The notes under the pieces are model-generated. The model did no database searches. It was not told where the DNA came from and saw nothing but the letters and a program-made list of their open reading frames with translations. The translations under genes were made by a program, and so were the position numbers. From contig NC_065880.2 in assembly GCF_932274485.2 (NCBI RefSeq), forward strand, positions 8,037,695 to 8,101,694: a DNA stretch of 64,000 nucleotides. Direction: 5' to 3'. Of the stretch, positions 30,598 to 41,152 are shown in pieces (the stretch's first letter is position 1; every line of letters starts with the position of its first letter). This DNA is from Patella vulgata. Its lineage: Eukaryota; Mollusca; Gastropoda; Patellidae.

Positions 30598-31262
30598 TGA
30601 TGTTGATAGGGTTAGTGCTAAATCATAAGGCCAACTCAATTTTTCGTCATAGGTCACGTGATGTAAACAGGGCTAATGTTAAACCCAACCCTAACCCTGA
30701 ACCTAGCCCCAATTCTTACCCTAATCCAAACCTACAATCTCGCCAACAATTACATGCCCTAACCTTATCACCCCCGTTTTGAAAAAACTCCAATGGCTAC
30801 CGATTAAGACCAGAATCGATTTTAAAATTCTCATGCTTTGTCATGTGATGACTCTCCTGTATATATTAAAGAATTAATTCAACCCTACCAGAAATCTTCG
30901 TTCTGAAACTAAATACCTTATTAAATCAGTAACTGCAAACTCTTCTTTCGGTAGACGCTCCTTTGCTTTTGTGCCAGCAGAACTGTGGAATTATAATGAT
31001 TTTTAATAGTAATGTGCATCAATTGACAGTTTCAAAAGGTATCTTAAAACCCATCTTTTTAGAAACGTTTTCTTTTAACTGTTGATCGCACGCTCCTTTT
31101 AACTGGTGTTTTTCTTTTAATTGATCAATCATAATGTTACCAAAGAGCAGCTTCGGTTGGATTTTAGGACATTATTATTATTATTATTATTATTTACACC
31201 TCAGTGACCTTGACAAAAAATGATTTAGCTATGTTGATAGGATACAACATCCTGTAACTTGT
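30598..31262 (+). mobile_element. MITE-D copy 3, split by a LINE 3' end
   Basis: Left part 30598-30774 (GTGCTAAATCATAAGGCC to CCCTAACCTTAT). Right part 31193-31262 (TTTACACCTCAGTGACC to GATTTAGCTATG). It follows MITE-D copy 2 in the same orientation with about 40 bp between. Confidence 0.8.
30775..31192 (+). pseudogene. LINE ORF2 C-terminus and 3' end
   Basis: Decayed translation resembles LKKLQWLPIKTRIDFKI at the start, PVYIKELI, FGRRSFAFVPAELWN in part, and SFKRYLKTHLF near the end. This is the C-terminal signature shared by CR1/L2-like LINEs. The element ends in (ATT)n at about 31167-31192. Frame disrupted repeatedly. It is inserted in MITE-D. Confidence 0.75.
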
Positions 31263-31277
31263 GTTTAATATGTAGGA

Positions 31278-31540
31278 GACAAGGTGGCTCATTGGGTAGT
31301 GGGTTGGCTCGCTAGCCTAGAGGTCCCTTGTTCGATCCCTGCGTTGGCTGAGAAAGTTCATCGGATTTTCCGGCGTGGTTCCTCCATGTCGGTGAAGCAG
31401 GACCGAACACCTGCTAAGGGACAACATATAGTCGTTCGGATGTGACGCAAAAACTGAGGTCCCGTGTATACATTGGCGTTCACGTTAAAGATCCCAAAAC
31501 AGTTGGAATTCCATATAAGAGTAGGCCGTAGAGCCGCTGT
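31278..31540 (+). mobile_element. SINE-B, 3'-shortened
   Basis: Head AAGGTGGCTCATTGGGTAG, B box TTCGATCCCTGCGTTGG, central block to GGCCGTAGAGCCGCTGTC. The last ~90 bp are missing. Confidence 0.88.
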
Positions 31541-31984
31541 CATTCCACCACACCGATTTGGCTATCTTTGCTGCAAATAGAATACGAGTTACTTACCTTC
31601 GCTTTACCGAGGATGACTCCAGATAGGAATTCAGAAGTTTCTATTCTAAAAAATATTTCTTAACTATTCATTTAGTGGTCACGAATAGAAATTCGGTGAC
31701 CTGTCGATAAATCTTGATTTTCCTTCCAACCCGAAACAACAACTTGCTGTTGTTCCACGTCTGGTTTTCCGACCTGTACCACGTACAAAGGGGAGGGAGG
31801 GGCGGGGGGGGCATGACAAATCCCACGGTGTTGTGTCTCGGCAAACAAAAGGAGCGCACCTGGGACCCCTTGAAGCATACTCATTGGCCACCGCAACTCC
31901 TTTTTACATACATAAACTACGAGAACTCACTTGTAAATTATATTTACCTTATTCGAATAAAACCCCGAGAATTCACTTTTCAGT
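31541..31984. other. Unassigned spacer
   Basis: Open frames of 60-110 codons overlap here on both strands without any recognised motif. None supported. Confidence 0.4.
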
Positions 31985-32357
31985 CAGTCTTATTAAAATA
32001 CAGATCTATATTTCGTTTCGTTTTTTTTTTATACTTTCGATAGCCTCTACTACATGAAGATCTGACCGGTTGTAGTGGAAGGTCGTGTCAGGGGTCATAC
32101 GAGCGGCTTTTGACCCTATGATGTTTGACATTTGATTAAACAATCAACTTTGATGTTTCTATTGGCTTACCCCCAGTTCCATGCAACTCACGCCAAAAAC
32201 TCGCCGTAACAGGCCGTTTCATTGGCTAATCCCTCACTTCAAACAGAACGCGGGTTATATAACAACTCTTCCAAATCCTATTGTAGTAAAGACAAGTAAA
32301 ACGAAATTTTGAACTATGAAAACGAAACGAAATAGGAACTGTGTTAAATTCAGATTG
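31985..32357 (-). mobile_element. MITE-C copy 4, perfect 9-bp TSD
   Basis: Left end CAGTCTTATTAAAATACAG, right end CAGATTG. CTTTTCAGT is present exactly on both sides (31976-31984, 32358-32366). Confidence 0.92.
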
Positions 32358-32470
32358 CTTTTCAGTTTACACAAAGCATATAGGTTATACAAAAAGCTAG
32401 TAGTGTAAGATCTCAACTCTGATTATCGCGTTTTAAATTCACATAAAAAAATGTCCATAAGTTGTAAAAA

Positions 32471-32571
32471 TGAAATGGAATGGGGTTTAACGTCCTACTG
32501 TTCTGCTTCAAACTGGGCTAATGAAGACGGACATACACTATAAAGCGTGCTATGAGGGAAATTTTGAAATG
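32471..32571 (-). mobile_element. SINE-B 3' end, 11-bp TSD
   Basis: TGAAATGGAATGGGGTTTAACG to GCTATGAGGGAAATTTTG. AGTTGTAAAAA flanks at 32460-32470 and 32572-32582. Confidence 0.9.
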
Positions 32572-32582
32572 AGTTGTAAAAA

Positions 32583-33002
32583 CCAAATAGATACGTTATT
32601 CTTTTTTTTTAAAAAAAAACAACTAAAAAAGAACAAGCTATTGTGAACGTGGAGAACACCATTACAATTATATAGAAGAATTTATAGGTTATTCAACAAT
32701 AGCGTGATGTAAAATTGTTTATGGCAATGTAACGTCATATAGAATTATTCTCTCGGGTCAAAACATTTTAATATTGTCATATCTTGTGGTCGTCAGCAGT
32801 ACAATAAAACATCTAGATGAAACAGAAAAACAGCTAGAAATAAAAAACAAACAAATGATGATGATAAATCATAAGAAAAAAATGATTTATGTTGAATAAA
32901 AAAAGATAAACTGGTGCTTTGTTCAAGTAAAATGGAATATTTTAAACATGCAGTTCTGTCTTGGTGGGAAGATGAAGGTGGTGTCGGTGGTGGTGGTGAG
33001 GG
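32583..33002. other. AT-rich spacer
   Basis: Homopolymer A and T runs. No repeat or gene. Confidence 0.4.
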
Positions 33003-33240
33003 TGAGGGGGGGGGCGGTTAATGCGTCTGTCATTGAGTCAAGTAGTGTGGTTTCGATTCCCCGCTTGAACGTGACAAGGAGTAGGATCGCCTGTCCAAAC
33101 TCATGTGTTTTTCCCGGGTCCCCTGATTTCCTATCAATGCCAAGGACCCCTACGCGCACGCGAATTATTGAAATAAAATTGAACTATATTTTAATCCCGA
33201 AATCATCTAGTTTGTTCTCTCTCTCTCTCTCTCTCTCTCT
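33003..33240 (+). mobile_element. SINE-A, head damaged
   Basis: G-rich start, TCTGTCATTGAGTCAAG, B box GGTTTCGATTCCCC, central block, (CT)n. The 3' tail GTTAAACCCC is deleted between TCATCTAGTTTG and the CT tract. Confidence 0.85.
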
Positions 33241-33311
33241 TTTGTTGCAAGAATTATTTATTAGGCTTCGGAAAATTTAAACCTTTCTCTCGATTCCCAA
33301 TTTCTCGAGGC

Positions 33312-33605
33312 TGGTTGTACGGTTAGGACGAAACTTGGTCGCTGACCAGGGGGTTTCGGGTTCGCTACTGGTGTTGGCCAAGAAAGTTCTGCGAGATTTT
33401 CCGGCGCGGTTTCCCTTTATCAGTTGTTCAAGACGGAGGGAATTGCAAACAACAGTGTCTAGTCGCTTGGCTGGGACGACAAACCGGGGTAAGCGTTGAC
33501 TGTTGGAATTCGAAATAAGAGTAGTCCATCAGGGCAAAATGTCCCTCATATCAACTTGCATGGCGTATGCCATCTTTGTCAAGACAGTCGGTGCAGTGGG
33601 GCAAA
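33312..33605 (+). mobile_element. Old SINE-B
   Basis: Diverged head, GGCCAAGAAAGTTCTGCGAG, GAATTCGAAATAAGAGTAG, GGCGTATGCC. Weak 3' tail. Confidence 0.65.
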
Positions 33606-33915
33606 ATGAAATGAAATGCGGTATAACGTCCTACTGTTTTACATGCACGCCAATGTATTCACGGGACCTACATTTCATGGAAATTTTGCCCGCGCAGCGA
33701 CACTATGTCCTACTCTTATATCGAATTCCAAATGCCAAGGAATCTTTTACGTGCACGCCAATGTATACACGGGACCTCGGTTTTTCGTACCAACCGAATG
33801 ACTATACCTTGTCCCTTGACAGGTGTTACGTCTCCGTCCGCACGACTTGACGGCTGTCCTTGTCAGGCCCTGCGTCGTGCATCACTGATAAGAGGAAACC
33901 ATGGCGGAACCCCCT
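33605..33915 (-). mobile_element. SINE-B with partial internal duplication
   Basis: ATGAAATGCGGTATAACG to AAGAGGAAACCATGG. The central phrase ATGCACGCCAATGTAT with CACGGGACCT occurs twice (about 33644 and 33755). Confidence 0.82.
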
Positions 33916-34209
33916 AAAGGAATTTAGAATCAACAGTAGCGTAGGACGAATCATAAATAAGACGCGGATTTATTCCGAAATAATTTTTTATTCCGATCTA
34001 ATTTACTGGTATCTATCCTATTACAATATATTGAGTCTAGACTCGATTATCATAAGATAAATTACATAATAAAACATAGCCTTGTACATCACACAAGCCA
34101 TGTAGACAAAATTAGGGTGATAAACAACCCATGTATGAGACGTTTATAAACTATACTGTCTTAGATCATCTCGATGATACTGGAAGTTAAATAATTCTAT
34201 TCACACCCA
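33916..34209. other. AT-rich spacer
   Basis: Nothing recognised. Confidence 0.4.
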
Positions 34210-34330
34210 GAGGAATAAATCTATTTGTTAAGGTCAGCTCAATTTTCGTCATGGTCGCTGGATGTAAATAAGGGTGATATTGTTGGTGATATTGTAGGCT
34301 AGGGTTAAGGTAAGCAGCATTAGGGCTACT
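34210..34330. mobile_element. MITE-D remnant, rearranged
   Basis: AAGGTCAGCTCAATTTTCG and GGATGTAAATAAGG match the left arm. GGCTAGGGTTAAGG with TTAGGGCT matches the interior in inverse orientation. Confidence 0.6.
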
Positions 34331-34367
34331 GTCTGAAGCATCGTAAATTTTAAACGGATTTCGTCGA

Positions 34368-34441
34368 TTATGAACAAACTACTTAACTTTGGTTATTATA
34401 AACTTACCTGTGTTAACCAAAGTTAAGTAGTTTGTTCATAA
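34368..34441. repeat. Perfect hairpin: 28-bp stem, 18-nt loop
   Basis: The arm at 34368-34395 (ending ACTTAACTTTGGTTA) is the exact reverse complement of 34414-34441. Not shared with other families seen here. It could be a small foldback element or a microRNA-like precursor. Confidence 0.9.
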
Positions 34442-34442
34442 C

Positions 34443-34507
34443 ATTGCGCGTAGAGGTCTTTAGCAGTGGGAGGAAACCGGGGGATCCAGAGAAACCCCAC
34501 GAGGTTT
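34443..34507 (-). mobile_element. SINE-A central fragment
   Basis: GCGCGTAGAGGTCTTTAGC to CCCCACGAGGTTT only. Confidence 0.8.
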
Positions 34508-34899
34508 GGATTATAGTAATACCAAACTATACAAAATTCGTTTATAGTTAAACGACCAAAGGGAATCTATATCTTCTCCTTGCTTAATCTGATTCCACAA
34601 TAATTATACCGGTTGTATCAAAAGAGGCGTAAGGGGACCTTTTTCGGCATTAACCGAAAAACGAATTTAGGAAACAAATAATCGAATTGTGATTGTAAAT
34701 TAAGTAAGATTATTGTGTGGTTATATATATAGATGAAGTTAAAAGCGCAGATAATTTATCAATCCCTTCTGATCAATTCGGCTCTTGTCTGGTTTCATTC
34801 CGAAAAGTGACAACTGTAGACCTCAAATCTTTAAACATGGAAACAGATCCGATCTGTAAACACACTGTTAGCATGTTCGGTACTCATTCCATTTCTCAC
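34508..34899. other. Unassigned spacer
   Basis: A 148-codon frame begins at 34717, but its second half is SINE-B sequence. Not supported as a gene. Confidence 0.4.
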
Positions 34900-35125
34900 C
34901 CTCTCTCTGTAGACAGACAGCGCTACGTCATTCATGCTGGTATATCAACGTGTACACCCCCCAGTCGAACGATAAGACCTTGTTTCATGCGAGGACACCC
35001 GTCCTGCACCTCTGACCACGGTAAACCTGTTCGAGGAAAACTCCGAGAAAATTTCTCAGGCGGACACTGGAAACAAGCCCTGGATCTCCCGGTTAGTAAG
35101 CCAGCGCCCCCTCCTCCTCCCTCCG
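34900..35125 (-). mobile_element. Very old SINE-B-like remnant
   Basis: CCCGTCCTGCACCTCTGACCACGG, GAAAATTTCTCAGG and CTGGATCTCCCGGTTAGTAAG correspond in order to the 5' half of SINE-B in reverse. Heavily diverged. Confidence 0.5.
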
Positions 35126-35129
35126 ACCA

Positions 35130-35415
35130 CGGTTTTTCCGGCGTGGTTTCCCCTTGTCAGTGATGCAGAACGGAGGGCCTGACAAGGATAGCTGTATAGT
35201 CGTTCGGATGTGACGAAAAACCGAGGTCCCGTGTACACATTGGCGTGCACGTAAAAGATCCCTTGGCAGTTGGAATTCGATATAAGAGTAGGCCATAGTG
35301 CCGCTGCCCGGGCAAAATTTTCCTCATAGCACACTGTATGGCATATACCCGTCTTCATTAGCCCAGGTTAGGACAGAACAGTAGGACGTTAAACCCTATT
35401 TCATTTCATTTCATT
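35130..35415 (+). mobile_element. SINE-B, 5'-truncated, 8-bp TSD
   Basis: GGTTTTTCCGGCGTGG to (CATTT)n. TCCGACCA flanks (35122-35129, 35416-35423). Confidence 0.88.
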
Positions 35416-35470
35416 TCCGACCATGATTGTCCCTTTAACTTTATCACACTTACATAATATTATACTGGTT

Positions 35471-36248
35471 CAATCAGATTAAAATACAAATCTATATTTC
35501 CTTTCGTTGTTTTTATACTTTCGATGGCCTACACTACACGAAGATCTGGCCAGTTGTAGTGGGAGGTGGTGTCTGGGGTCCTACAATCAGCTTTTGGCAG
35601 TATGACGTCAGCCATTTGATTAACCAATCGGCGTTGATGTTTCTAGTAGGATACCCACAGTTCCGTGCATCGCACGACAAGAGCTCGGTGCAACAGACCG
35701 TTTCATTGACTAATCCCTTACATCAACCAGAACGCGGGTTATATATCAACTCTTCTGAATCCTAGTGCAGTAAGGACAAGTTAAACGAAATTTATTTTAC
35801 AGTATAAAAAACGAAACGTAATAGGGTCTGTGTTTTAACATCAAAGCGGGTGTTCGATCCCTGCATTGGCCGAGAAAGTTCATTAGATTTTCCGGCGTGG
35901 TTTCCCCTTGTCAGTGATGCAGGACAGAGGGGCTAACAAGGACAGCTGTCTAGTCCTTTGGATGTGACGAAAAACCGAGGTCCCGTGTATATATTGGAAT
36001 GCACGTAAAAGATCCCCTGGCAGTTGGAATTCGATATAAGAGTAGGCGATAGTGCCGCTGCCCGGGCAAAATTTCCCTCATAGCACACTGTATGGCGTAT
36101 GCCCGTCTTCATTAGCCCAGTATAGGAGCAGAACAGTAACGTTAAACCCCATTTCATTTCATTTCATTTAACAGTAAAGACAAGCAAAACGAAATTTTGA
36201 ACTATAAAAAAAACGAAACGAAATGTGATCTGTATTTTAATCAGATTG
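35471..36248 (-). mobile_element. MITE-C copy 5, disrupted by SINE-B
   Basis: Left end CAATCAGATTAAAATAC to TCTGTGTTTTAA at about 35840. After the SINE-B a second right end follows (AGTAAAGACAAGC to AATCAGATTG, 36172-36248). The right ~75 bp are thus present twice, at moderate similarity, so two elements or a recombination event are involved. Confidence 0.75.
35847..36170 (+). mobile_element. SINE-B, head partly missing
   Basis: Starts GCGGGTGTTCGATCCC (B box) and runs to (CATTT)n. The first ~40 bp of the tRNA head are absent. Confidence 0.9.
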
Positions 36249-36340
36249 GTACACGTCACAATTCTATGATATACAATTACTGCTTATTACTGTGCGACGT
36301 TTCGACTAGGCTTCTCTAGTCAGTTTCAAGCAATATTGTC
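36249..36340 (-). repeat. Repeat H copy 2
   Basis: ACACGTCACAATTCTATG to TTCGACTAGGCTTCTCTAG, the same unit as 8230-8335. Both copies stop near TCAAGC. Confidence 0.6.
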
Positions 36341-36398
36341 AAAGAAACCCACGGTACGTGTATCCAATAAATTCAAATAATATGTTCAGTGGCATGTC

Positions 36399-36657
36399 GG
36401 GGGGTTGGATGGCCGAATGATTAGCACGTGCGTGCTGTATCATACGGCCTGTCATTGAGTCAACTGGCGTGGTTTCGAATCCCCGGTTGTACGTGACAAG
36501 GAGTAGGGTCGCCTGTCCAACCTCGTGGGTTTTCTCCGGGTCCTCCGGTTTCCTCCCACTGCTAAAGACCCCTATGCGCAGGCGAATCAATGAAATAAAA
36601 TTAACCATATGTTAGTCCCGAAATGACCTAGTTTGTGTCGAGTGGACGTTAAACCCC

Positions 36658-36700
<43 letters not shown>
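36399..36700 (+). mobile_element. SINE-A, full length, 11-bp TSD
   Basis: GGGGGGTTGGATGGCCG to a (CT)n tract of about 40 bp. AGTGGCATGTC flanks at 36388-36398 and 36701-36711. A good reference copy for the family. Confidence 0.94.
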
Positions 36701-36703
<3 letters not shown>

Positions 36704-36711
36704 GGCATGTC

Positions 36712-37079
36712 TCTTAATGTATAATGTGGTAAAACATGAACCACGTATCACATTATGGACAGTTATCAGTTTAGATTAAGTCGGAGATTCCTACTGAATT
36801 CTTAAAAACCCACCACAACCAGACATCACCTCGCTTTCAATTTAAACAATAATTACATCAGGGGCATGCTTAATTCTCGCGAGATTTGAGCGTGAAAGTG
36901 CAATGATATTTAATCAGGGTTGAGTAAATTGGTTTTTACAATGTATGTTTTATTTCGGTTTCCCACGTGATCTGTTCTATTATTGGTTCTTGAACATCAG
37001 GGGACTTGTCTTCCACTAGACGATGACTAAAATTGAATGGTTTTTAATGTCTTGAAAATACAATACTTTGGCCATTTGG
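36712..37079. other. Spacer
   Basis: Nothing recognised. Confidence 0.4.
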
Positions 37080-37193
37080 GGGTTGGGGTGGTCTAGCGAT
37101 TAACGCGTGCGCGTGGAATCACAAAAGGTCTGTCATCGAGTCAAGTGGCTTGGTTTCGATTGACTGCTTGAACGTGACAAGGCGTCTGGTCCA
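37080..37193 (+). mobile_element. SINE-A head fragment
   Basis: GGTTGGGGTGGTCTAGCG, GTCTGTCATCGAGTCAAG, CTTGAACGTGACAAGG. No central block follows. A decayed SINE-A 3' piece (GTTAGTTTCGAAATAACC, GTGGACGTTAAACTGC) lies at 37545-37590. Confidence 0.7.
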
Positions 37194-38436
37194 TGCCTTT
37201 TACTCACTTTATATGCAGATTTACACTGTTCACACTTCAAACACCTAACAACAAAAAATGTTCCAGAATTTAATTTGCAGAAGGAAAAAAGTTAATATAG
37301 CGAGCTAATTAACCCGCACCGATGTTTATGTTCCAGTGATTGTAGCGGCCTAGCGAATATTCACTGCTGATCAGTTGAGAATGACATATCATCTAGACAT
37401 TTATGGCTGGCGTACCAAGAAAACATTTTGGGTAAGATACATACACCAGGTGCGGGGTAGGTTTTGTTGTCAATTTGCCTGATAATTGAATTTTTAAAAG
37501 AGTAAAAAAAAGCCCCCAAAACATCCGTAAAGAACAAGTACCCGTATACGTTAGTTTCGAAATAACCTAGTTAGTGGACGTTAAACTGCTATCTTTTGGT
37601 TGGCCACACCTGTGTGAGGGCATTACAAGAAATATACATTGCAGTTAATGAAGTAGAGAATTGTGGTGCAATTCCAGCCAACATGAACTCCGGGCCTTAT
37701 TATCTCCCTTGAAAGCATTATCTCTTAAAATAAAACATTGTTTAGGATTATAGAAACGCCATTAAGCGTTGTTTTCCTATGTCGTAGGGGATCAAGTCGA
37801 AATTGACTCATTTTTTTTGTAAATGAAAAAAATTGAAACAAGCAAATTTCTATTTTGATGAAAAATTGAAGGAACAGTTAATAATTGAGTAATTCCAAGC
37901 CACCAGTGTAGGATATTTAGCATGTTACGTAACACTAGTCGCTTGACCGGACATGTTAGCCACGTGACTAATTGGCGTGAATCCGGTCCTGTAGAGAGAT
38001 CACGTGACTGACATGTGGTAATTACACAACGGTTCGCTACAATGGTTAGCTTTCAGTTCGACAGAGCGACGATAAAATGATTATATTTGGAAACGGAATA
38101 AAAATAGGGATATGACAAGTTTAATTTTATGTATCTAAAGACATTTTCTATGGTAATTAACAATTCCCATCACAAAAAAAATGTTTAAAATAAAAAAAAA
38201 ATACGAAAAACTCACCGACTGGCAATCTCAACACACCGCCATCTACACACAATTCAAAACATCTGTAATTTCATGCCCGATTTGTGCAAGTTTCTGGCGC
38301 ATTAATCTGCGTTTTATGAATGAAATTAATAATAATAAAAAAAAGATATGCTTCCATTTCATTTCATTTTGTCTCTCAAGTGTGCACGGGGATGCCAACG
38401 AGTGACACAGCGTAGGAATTAATAAATCAACAGAGT
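37194..38436. other. Unassigned region with two E-box palindromes
   Basis: CACGTGAC occurs at 37961 and 38001, 40 bp apart. Otherwise AT-rich. The 74-codon frame at 38181 is not convincing. Confidence 0.35.
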
Positions 38437-38837
38437 TTAAAGATACATTATGGGATATAAGATAAAGAGCTGGCAGTTCTCACAATAATAGTTAAAAAAT
38501 AGATAATGTAAAGGGAATATGCTGCAAATTTCAATCAAATTGCTCCTCTCTTAACTGAGAATTTAGCGATTGAATTTTCGGCCTAGTATCGATCATCATT
38601 ACTTAAGTCGGTACGATAAAAACATGCATGTAGTCTCGATTATCCATTTCATGATTAAATCATGAATGAAAGTTGAGCAGCAAATCGAATCCTAATCCAG
38701 CAGGCTAGCGATAACATCGAGTGTAGATTATGGTCTGGATAAGTTAATTAATGTCTAATATATAATTTAGATAACATTTCAGTCCTTAAGAAAGACCTGC
38801 AATAGACAGGTTTAGCTCTTGCATAATGTATGTTTAA
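38437..38837 (+). mobile_element. MITE-E copy 1 (TTAA ends)
   Basis: TTAAAGATACATTATGGGA at the left end. The right end reads in reverse TTAAACATACATTATGC. The ends are 12/13 alike after the TTAA. 401 bp, no coding frame. Matches 54800-55211 and the inverted copy at 51590-52009. Confidence 0.82.
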
Positions 38838-38862
38838 GCTATACAAGTTTTTTTTGCATAAA

Positions 38863-39312
38863 AATGAAATGGGGTTTAACGCCCCACTGTTCTGCTCTGA
38901 CTGGGCTAATGAAGGCGGACATACGCCATTGAGTGTGCCATGAGGCAATTTTTGCCCGGGTAACAGCACTATGGCCTACTATTATATCGAATTCCAACTG
39001 TCAAGGGAACTTTTACGTGTACACCAATGTATACACAAGACCTAGGTTTTTCTCCCACACGAATGACTAGACAGCTGTCCTTGTCAGGCCCCACGTCCTG
39101 CATCACTGACAAAGGGGAAACCACTTCGGAATAATCCTCGGTTTTCGTCACATCCGAACGACTAGACAGCTATCCTTGCCAGGCCCTCCGTCCTGCATCA
39201 CTGACAAGGGGAAACAACGCCGAAAAATCCCGCTGAACTTTCTTGGGCAATGCAGGGATCGAACACCCGACCTCCAGGCTAGCGAGCCAGCGTCTTACTC
39301 ACTTAGCGCCCT
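38863..39312 (-). mobile_element. SINE-B, long copy with internal duplication
   Basis: ATGAAATGGGGTTTAACGC to head (reverse) GCCAGCGTCTTACTCAC. The segment from CATCCGAACGACTAGACAGC to CACTGACAAGGGGAAAC occurs twice (about 39055-39122 and 39150-39217). Confidence 0.9.
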
Positions 39313-39409
39313 CTTTTATTACCACTAACGACTGAAATATGCTAGTAAGATACTGTACTAACTAAATTACCGTTTGCTTTACAAATAAATACACCCAATA
39401 CTTACACTC

Positions 39410-39455
39410 TATGAATAAATTACCATAAATTACCATAAATTACCATATATATAGA
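39410..39455. repeat. AATTACCATA short tandem
   Basis: AAATTACCAT repeated about three to four times. Confidence 0.75.
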
Positions 39456-39584
39456 TAAATTATAAACCACATGTGTCAAAATGACAATCATTTCTTCCCA
39501 CTTGTCCTTCAATCATCGTTATCAAGGAAGTCTAGTGAATCCTCGTCGAAACGCCTGAAAATGTAAAGCGTTGTTTTACGTCGT

Positions 39585-40355
39585 TCGGGGACAGCTGTCT
39601 AGTCCTTCGGATGGGACGAAAAACCGAGATCCCGTGTACACATTCGCGTGAACGTTAAAGATCCTTTGGCAGTCTGGGCAAAATTTTCCTCATAGCACAC
39701 TGTATGGCGTAAGTCCGTCTTTATTAGCAAAGTCGGAGCAGAAAAGTAGGACGTTAAACCCCATTTAATTTTATTTTGTCGTTCGGTTGGGACGTAAAAA
39801 CCTTGGTTCAGTCGTGTATACCTTGGCTTTCACGATTCGAAATAAGAGTAGGTCAGAACGCCTAGTCCGTCGGATGGATCGTCTTTATTGCCCCAATTGG
39901 TGCATTCTTTCGGTGGTCACGAAAAGCAAACGTATACCATCCAGACGTTGGTATTAACGTAAAAAAAAACCTTGTTGGCCGACAAAATGTCATCGGATTT
40001 TCCAGCGTTGTCCCACCTTGTCAGTGATGCAGGACAGATTGGGACGAAAAAACCAGTCGATGCAGAACAGTAGGACGTTAAATGGGGTTTAACGTCCTAC
40101 TGTTCTGCTCCGACTGTCAAACACAATGTAGTTTGCTATGAGGGAAATTTTTTCCCGGGCAGCGGCACTATGACCTACATGCACGATCTTTTACATGCAC
40201 GACAATGTATTCACGGGACCTACATTTCATGGAATTTTTTCCCGCGCAGCGGCACTACGGCCTACTTCTATATTTAATTTCAACTGCCAAAGGATCTTTA
40301 ACGTGCACGCCAATGTATACACGGGACCTACATTTCATTTCCTCGGTTGTGCTGC
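39585..40355. mobile_element. Cluster of SINE-B fragments
   Basis: 39588-39775 +, 5'-truncated with tail. 39778-39905 +, old. 39975-40085 +, with deleted middle, fused to 40083-40355 -, which starts at the shared GGTTTAACGTCC. The last carries duplicated CACGGGACCTACATTTCAT. Confidence 0.8.
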
Positions 40356-40596
40356 GCAATAGTCGGTATTGTCTATGTGTAGAGCGATTAAAGCGAACGT
40401 GTATTATACCTATTAAATATCACACAAAGAGATATATAAAATACTTTATTGACGTGGGATCTATATAATTATTAATAAACGGGGTGAAATAGACAAATAG
40501 AAAGGCTGACAGCTTGCTCATTTTATATTCATGACAATAGAAGATATTTTTATAATCATTCACACCAATGAATATGTCATACTGTACTTCATTTGA

Positions 40597-40600
<4 letters not shown>
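40356..40600. other. Spacer
   Basis: Nothing recognised. Confidence 0.35.
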
Positions 40601-40638
<38 letters not shown>

Positions 40639-40885
40639 GTTTAACGTCCACTCGACACAAACTAGGTCATTTCGGGACTAACGTATGGTTTAATTTTATT
40701 TAAATAATTCGTTTGTGCGTAGCAGTGGGAGGAATCCGGAGGACCCGGAGAAAACCCACGAGGTTGGACAGACGATCCTACTCCTTGTCACGTACCGCTG
40801 GGGAATAGAAACAACGCCAGTTGACTTAATGGTAGACATTATGATACAGCGCGCACACGCTAACCATTCAGCCATCCAATCCCCT
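40601..40885 (-). mobile_element. SINE-A, full length
   Basis: (GA)n, GGGTTTAACGTCCACTCG, central block, head to CAGCCATCCAATCCCC. Confidence 0.92.
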
Positions 40886-40889
40886 CATT

Positions 40890-41152
40890 TGATCTGACTT
40901 GTCAGTATCGCAGGAAGGAGGCCCTAACAAGGACAGCTGTCTAGTCGTTCGGGTGGGACAAAAAACCGAGGTCCCGTGTACATATTGGCTTTCACGTAAA
41001 AGATCTCTTGACAGTTGGAATTCGATATAAGAGTACGCCGTAGTGCCGCTGTCCGGGCAAAATGTCCCTAATAGCACACTGTATGGCGTATGCCCGTATT
41101 CATTAGCTCAGTTCGGAGCCGAACAGTAGGACGTTAAACCCCATTTCATTTC
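40890..41152 (+). mobile_element. SINE-B, 5'-truncated
   Basis: GACTTGTCAGTATCGCAGG to ACCCCATTTCATTTCATTT, directly behind the SINE-A head. Confidence 0.9.

Noticed and set aside
31668-31896. Three overlapping 63-74-codon minus-strand frames
   Set aside because: They overlap each other in different frames through a Pro/Gly-rich stretch; chance open frames.
34717-35163. 148-codon frame on +
   Set aside because: Its second half is an old SINE-B, its first half has no motif, and no splice or promoter context was found.
36399-36480. tRNA gene in the SINE-A head
   Set aside because: A and B boxes are present but the head continues into the SINE body, lacks a paired acceptor stem and occurs in dozens of copies.
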